Assembly (NCBI GenBank): GCA_031255055.1
Contig: JAIRTG010000178.1
Coordinates: 1-8,418, forward strand
Source: Prevotellaceae bacterium
GTDB taxonomy: Bacteria; Bacteroidota; Bacteroidia; Bacteroidales; Paludibacteraceae
Length of the DNA: 8,418 nt
Reading direction: 5' to 3'
Shown: one piece after another, positions 6,391 to 8,418 of the stretch
How the letters are laid out: each line of letters starts with the position of its first letter
Numbering within the stretch: position 1 is the first letter of the stretch
Notes under the pieces: model-generated
What the model was told of the DNA's origin: nothing
The model's database searches: none
Seen by the model: only the letters and a program-made list of their open reading frames with translations
Program-made: the position numbers and the translations under genes

Positions 6391-6798
6391 ATGAAAACAG
6401 AAGTACGTATCGATAAATGGTTGTGGGCTGTACGCCTTTTCAAAACACGTTCATTGGCGGTAGAAGCCTGCAAAAAAGGTCGGGTCTTCATCAACAACGT
6501 ACCGGTGAAACCATCGCGAAATGTGAAAACAGGCGATATTGTCGCCGTGAAAAAGAATCCGGTACTGTATTCTTTTGAAGTACTGGCGCTTTCCGAAAAC
6601 AGAATGAATGTCAAATTAGTACCCGGTTTCATGAAAAATGTCACCACGCCCGACCAGTTGGCTTTGATCGAATTGGGGAAATCGGCCGGTAGAACAGGAC
6701 GCGACAAAGGTACGGGAAGGCCTACAAAAAAAGAACGCAGGGAACTCGATCAGTTCATCGAACCCGTTTTCTTCGACGATGACGATTGGGACGATTAA
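6391..6798 (+). CDS. hslR: S4-domain RNA-binding protein, Hsp15-like
   Basis: A 135-residue cytoplasmic protein with an N-terminal S4 domain at about residues 5-52 (RIDKWLWAVRLFKTRSLAVEACKKGRVFINNVPVKPSRNVKTGDIV). The RIDKWLW...R..KTRS start is the signature of the Hsp15 (HslR) family, which binds stalled 50S subunits carrying peptidyl-tRNA and helps recycle them. A basic linker (GRTGRDKGTGRPTKKERRE) follows, then a very acidic tail (FFDDDDWDD). It begins 13 bases after pth, with an AAAGTCGGAG stretch before the ATG that may serve as a purine-rich ribosome-binding site. The position beside pth fits a shared role in handling peptidyl-tRNA. The symbol is by family likeness; the paralogous RqcP/RlbP family cannot be excluded. 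Confidence 0.9.
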   Translation: MKTEVRIDKWLWAVRLFKTRSLAVEACKKGRVFINNVPVKPSRNVKTGDIVAVKKNPVLYSFEVLALSENRMNVKLVPGFMKNVTTPDQLALIELGKSAGRTGRDKGTGRPTKKERRELDQFIEPVFFDDDDWDD

Positions 6799-6842
6799 CC
6801 TCCGTCCTACCCGCTCCCCCCTCCCCGAACCAACGCACAGCT

Positions 6843-8228
6843 ATGAAAGCCAAAAAAATAATCCCGTTCACCCTTTCGCTACTTTTCATTTGTACAGTGT
6901 GGGAGCTTATTGCTTTTGCCGTACGGAAACCCGATATTTTCCCTTCGCTATCCTGCTTATTCAAACAGATCCTTGTACTCTTTGCCCGGACGGATTTCTA
7001 TCTTTCCTTGCTCCTCACCCTGTTCAGAGGTCTGCTTGGATTTTCCATTTCCTGTCTATCGGCTTTTTTGTTGGCCGCTCTATCGAGTCATTTTTCTTTC
7101 TGGAAATCGTTCCTACAACCCTTTTTAGTCATTCTCAGGTCGGTACCGGTCATTTCATTCGTCCTGTTGGCGCTTCTGTGGCTCAATTCCGAGCAGCTAC
7201 CCCTATTCATAGCCTTCGTCACCATGTTTCCGATTTTGTACCAAAACATCGAGACCGCTTTTTCGCAGACAGACAAAAAATGGCTCGAAATGGCAAAGGT
7301 TTACGGGAAATCCGCCGGAGAACGATTTCTCACCATCTACCTGCCCGCATCCGGAAAGCAGATTTTCGACGGCGTCGGCACAACAATGGGATTCGGCTGG
7401 CGAGCGATCATCATCGGCGAAGCGCTGGCCCAACCGTTACACGGAATCGGAACAGGTATGAAACAAGCGCAAATCTACATCCATGTCCCGATGCTGATGG
7501 CGTGGACAATCGTAGCCATACTGATCAGTTACCTGTTTGATATTTTGATCAAAGAGCTGGCAAAGATCAAGCGGACAACAAAAATCAATACCGATACGGA
7601 CATTGCTCTATCGCCTGACAATGTCGCGGAAAAAACGAAAGAAAGACAAATCATCATCCGCAACCTGAACAAAAAGTACGGCAACCAAACCCTGTTCGAC
7701 AATTTCTCGATAACGATCGACAATAAATCGGTCAACTGTCTGAGGGGCATTTCAGGCAAAGGAAAGACCACCCTGCTCCGGATGATTTCGGGACTGGAAC
7801 CCTGTGACGGCGGAACAATACATCAGCCGGCAAATAGCCGATATGCCTATTCGTTTCAGGACGTGCGATTACTTCCGTGGCTCACCGCCTATGAAAATAT
7901 CGGCTACACGGCGTTAGAAAAAACAGACAAAACCGACCAACTGATTTTGTTTTTGGCACGCGAGTTTGATATGCTCGATCATCTCAACAAATACCCGCGG
8001 GAACTGAGCGGCGGACAGCAACAGCGCATCGAACTGATAAAGGCATTGGTCAATCGGTCGGACATCTTGTTGATGGACGAACCGCTTACGGGTCTGGACG
8101 ACGATATGAAACGAAAAATCCTTGTTTTAGTTGCCGATCGGGTACTTCTTTATCATCCGATAGTTATCTGGGCAACGCACGAGAACATTGTACTGAAAGG
8201 TATCAATGTCAGGAATATTCAAATCTAA
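6843..8228 (+). CDS. Fused ABC importer: permease and ATPase in one chain
   Basis: A 461-residue protein with two halves. Residues 1-240 are a BPD_transp_1 permease of the nitrate/sulfonate/taurine/HMP type: hydrophobic helices at about 7-27, 55-80, 93-113, 119-134 and 215-236, and a cytoplasmic coupling loop EMAKVYGKSAGERFLTIYLP at about 149-168. After a polar linker (241-268), residues 269-461 are an ATPase with every key motif: Walker A GISGKGKTT (302-310), Q-loop Gln339, signature LSGGQ (388-392), Walker B ILLMDEP (408-414), D-loop LTGLDD and H-loop His446. In most bacteria these are separate SsuC/SsuB-like proteins, and this ATPase half is short (about 193 residues against about 250). 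I chose the ATG at 6843: an in-frame ATG at 6786 would overlap the S4 gene and add a proline-rich stretch before the first helix. No substrate-binding protein is present, so the substrate is unknown. Confidence 0.88.
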   Translation: MKAKKIIPFTLSLLFICTVWELIAFAVRKPDIFPSLSCLFKQILVLFARTDFYLSLLLTLFRGLLGFSISCLSAFLLAALSSHFSFWKSFLQPFLVILRSVPVISFVLLALLWLNSEQLPLFIAFVTMFPILYQNIETAFSQTDKKWLEMAKVYGKSAGERFLTIYLPASGKQIFDGVGTTMGFGWRAIIIGEALAQPLHGIGTGMKQAQIYIHVPMLMAWTIVAILISYLFDILIKELAKIKRTTKINTDTDIALSPDNVAEKTKERQIIIRNLNKKYGNQTLFDNFSITIDNKSVNCLRGISGKGKTTLLRMISGLEPCDGGTIHQPANSRYAYSFQDVRLLPWLTAYENIGYTALEKTDKTDQLILFLAREFDMLDHLNKYPRELSGGQQQRIELIKALVNRSDILLMDEPLTGLDDDMKRKILVLVADRVLLYHPIVIWATHENIVLKGINVRNIQI

Positions 8229-8230
8229 GA

Positions 8231-8284
8231 AGTGTTTAGTGATTAAACATGGCGAACGGCATTAATCACTAATCGCTAAACACT
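8231..8284. repeat. Inverted repeat just after the ABC gene (possible operon end)
   Basis: AGTGTTTAG (8231-8239) pairs with CTAAACACT (8276-8284), and TGATTAA (8240-8246) pairs with TTAATCA (8262-8268), leaving a 7-base bulge on the right side and a 15-base loop. The inner 11 bases TTAGTGATTAA / TTAATCACTAA are also a perfect inverted repeat. The bulge reads as a near-duplication of the TGATTAG unit. It starts 3 bases after the ABC stop and may end the transcript, but no T-run follows, so a standard intrinsic terminator is not shown. Confidence 0.5.
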
Positions 8285-8286
8285 AA

Positions 8287-8368
8287 GAAGAGAAAGAAGA
8301 ATTAGGGGGGGGAAGTCTCCCCCTCGCTACAGCCCGCCGTTGGCGGTCTTCCGCTACCCCCTCTGCGG
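8287..8368 (-). repeat. GC-rich intergenic element, copy B
   Basis: Read on the minus strand, this stretch can be aligned with 3913-4004 (copy A): GAAGACCGCCAACGGCGG (minus strand of 8334-8351), GCGAGGGGGAGACTTCCCCC, then CCCCTAATTC and CTTTCTCTTC. Internally it can fold into short GC-rich hairpins: GGGGGA/TCCCCC (8308-8323) and CCGCC/GGCGG (8334-8346). It holds an eight-G run at 8305-8312. No coding frame of note is seen from 8229 to the window end. Confidence 0.4.
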
Positions 8369-8382
8369 GGCTCTGCCCCGCA
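8364..8382. repeat. GC-rich hairpin near the right edge
   Basis: TGCGGGGC (8364-8371) and GCCCCGCA (8375-8382) form a perfect 8-bp stem with a TCT loop. It is the third GC-rich hairpin within about 75 bases. No T-run follows on either strand. The GC-rich character continues almost to the window end, so the element may extend beyond it. Confidence 0.6.
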
Positions 8383-8418
8383 ACGCCCCGTACACCCCTC
8401 GCCATGCGAGTTACAAGT

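Noticed and set aside
6096..6707. A 203-codon antisense open frame opposite pth and the S4 gene
   Set aside because: It spans the ends of two well-recognised genes and has no family resemblance.
6810..6826. C-rich tract between the S4 and ABC genes as a third copy of the intergenic repeat
   Set aside because: Only the pyrimidine-rich run resembles copies A and B; none of the other shared blocks is present.
6786..6842. Upstream ATG as start of the ABC gene
   Set aside because: It would overlap the S4 gene by 13 bases and add 19 mostly polar, proline-rich residues before the first membrane helix; the ATG at 6843 gives a normal permease N-terminus.
6779..7540. A 253-codon open frame on the plus strand overlapping the permease
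   Set aside because: It is a shifted-frame shadow: low-complexity, histidine- and arginine-rich translation without domains, while the overlapping frame encodes clear permease motifs.
8231..8284. CRISPR repeat or tandem array suggested by the TTAGTGATTA-like units
   Set aside because: Only one inverted pair with one near-duplicated 7-base unit is present; there are no regular repeats with spacers.

Overview
The window reads as chromosomal DNA of a Bacteroidales-type bacterium (phylum Bacteroidota). The evidence is a TonB-dependent receptor with an N-terminal carboxypeptidase-regulatory-like domain, a DUF5689-type lipoprotein, a PepSY-like lipoprotein, a two-domain L25/Ctc ribosomal protein, and two promoters that fit the Bacteroidetes TTTG / TAnnTTTG consensus rather than the E. 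coli -35/-10. Genus cannot be fixed from the sequence alone.

Layout. (i) Bases 1-3713, minus strand: an outer-membrane uptake pair, a 916-residue TonB-dependent receptor followed after 30 bases by a DUF5689-type surface lipoprotein whose 3' end lies beyond the left edge. (ii) Bases 3714-4205: a divergent intergenic region of 492 bases. It holds a 9-bp inverted repeat close to the receptor start, a GC/C-rich repeat-like element, a strong promoter for the rightward gene, and a 15-base near-perfect palindrome in that gene's leader. (iii) Bases 4206-5072, plus: a lone lipoprotein built of PepSY-like repeats. (iv) Bases 5229-8228, plus: a tightly packed run of rplY (L25/Ctc), pth (peptidyl-tRNA hydrolase), an Hsp15-like S4 RNA-binding protein, and a one-polypeptide ABC importer (permease fused to ATPase). 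(v) Bases 8229-8418: an inverted repeat followed by GC-rich hairpins. This segment resembles, in opposite orientation, the element in region ii.

How the genes work together. The receptor and DUF5689 lipoprotein probably form one TonB-driven uptake unit of unknown substrate. The rplY-pth-S4 block has a translation theme: L25 binds 5S rRNA, Pth frees tRNA from dropped-off peptidyl-tRNA, and Hsp15-like proteins act on 50S subunits still carrying peptidyl-tRNA. The ABC gene looks co-transcribed but is functionally separate.

Most worth a second look: a textbook intrinsic-terminator shape (14-bp perfect stem plus eight T) inside the pth coding sequence; interleaved complementary segments that could form an H-type pseudoknot in the rplY leader; the related GC-rich elements flanking the rightward gene block; and the fused ABC importer. 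No CRISPR array, tRNA, rRNA, transposase or defence system was seen.
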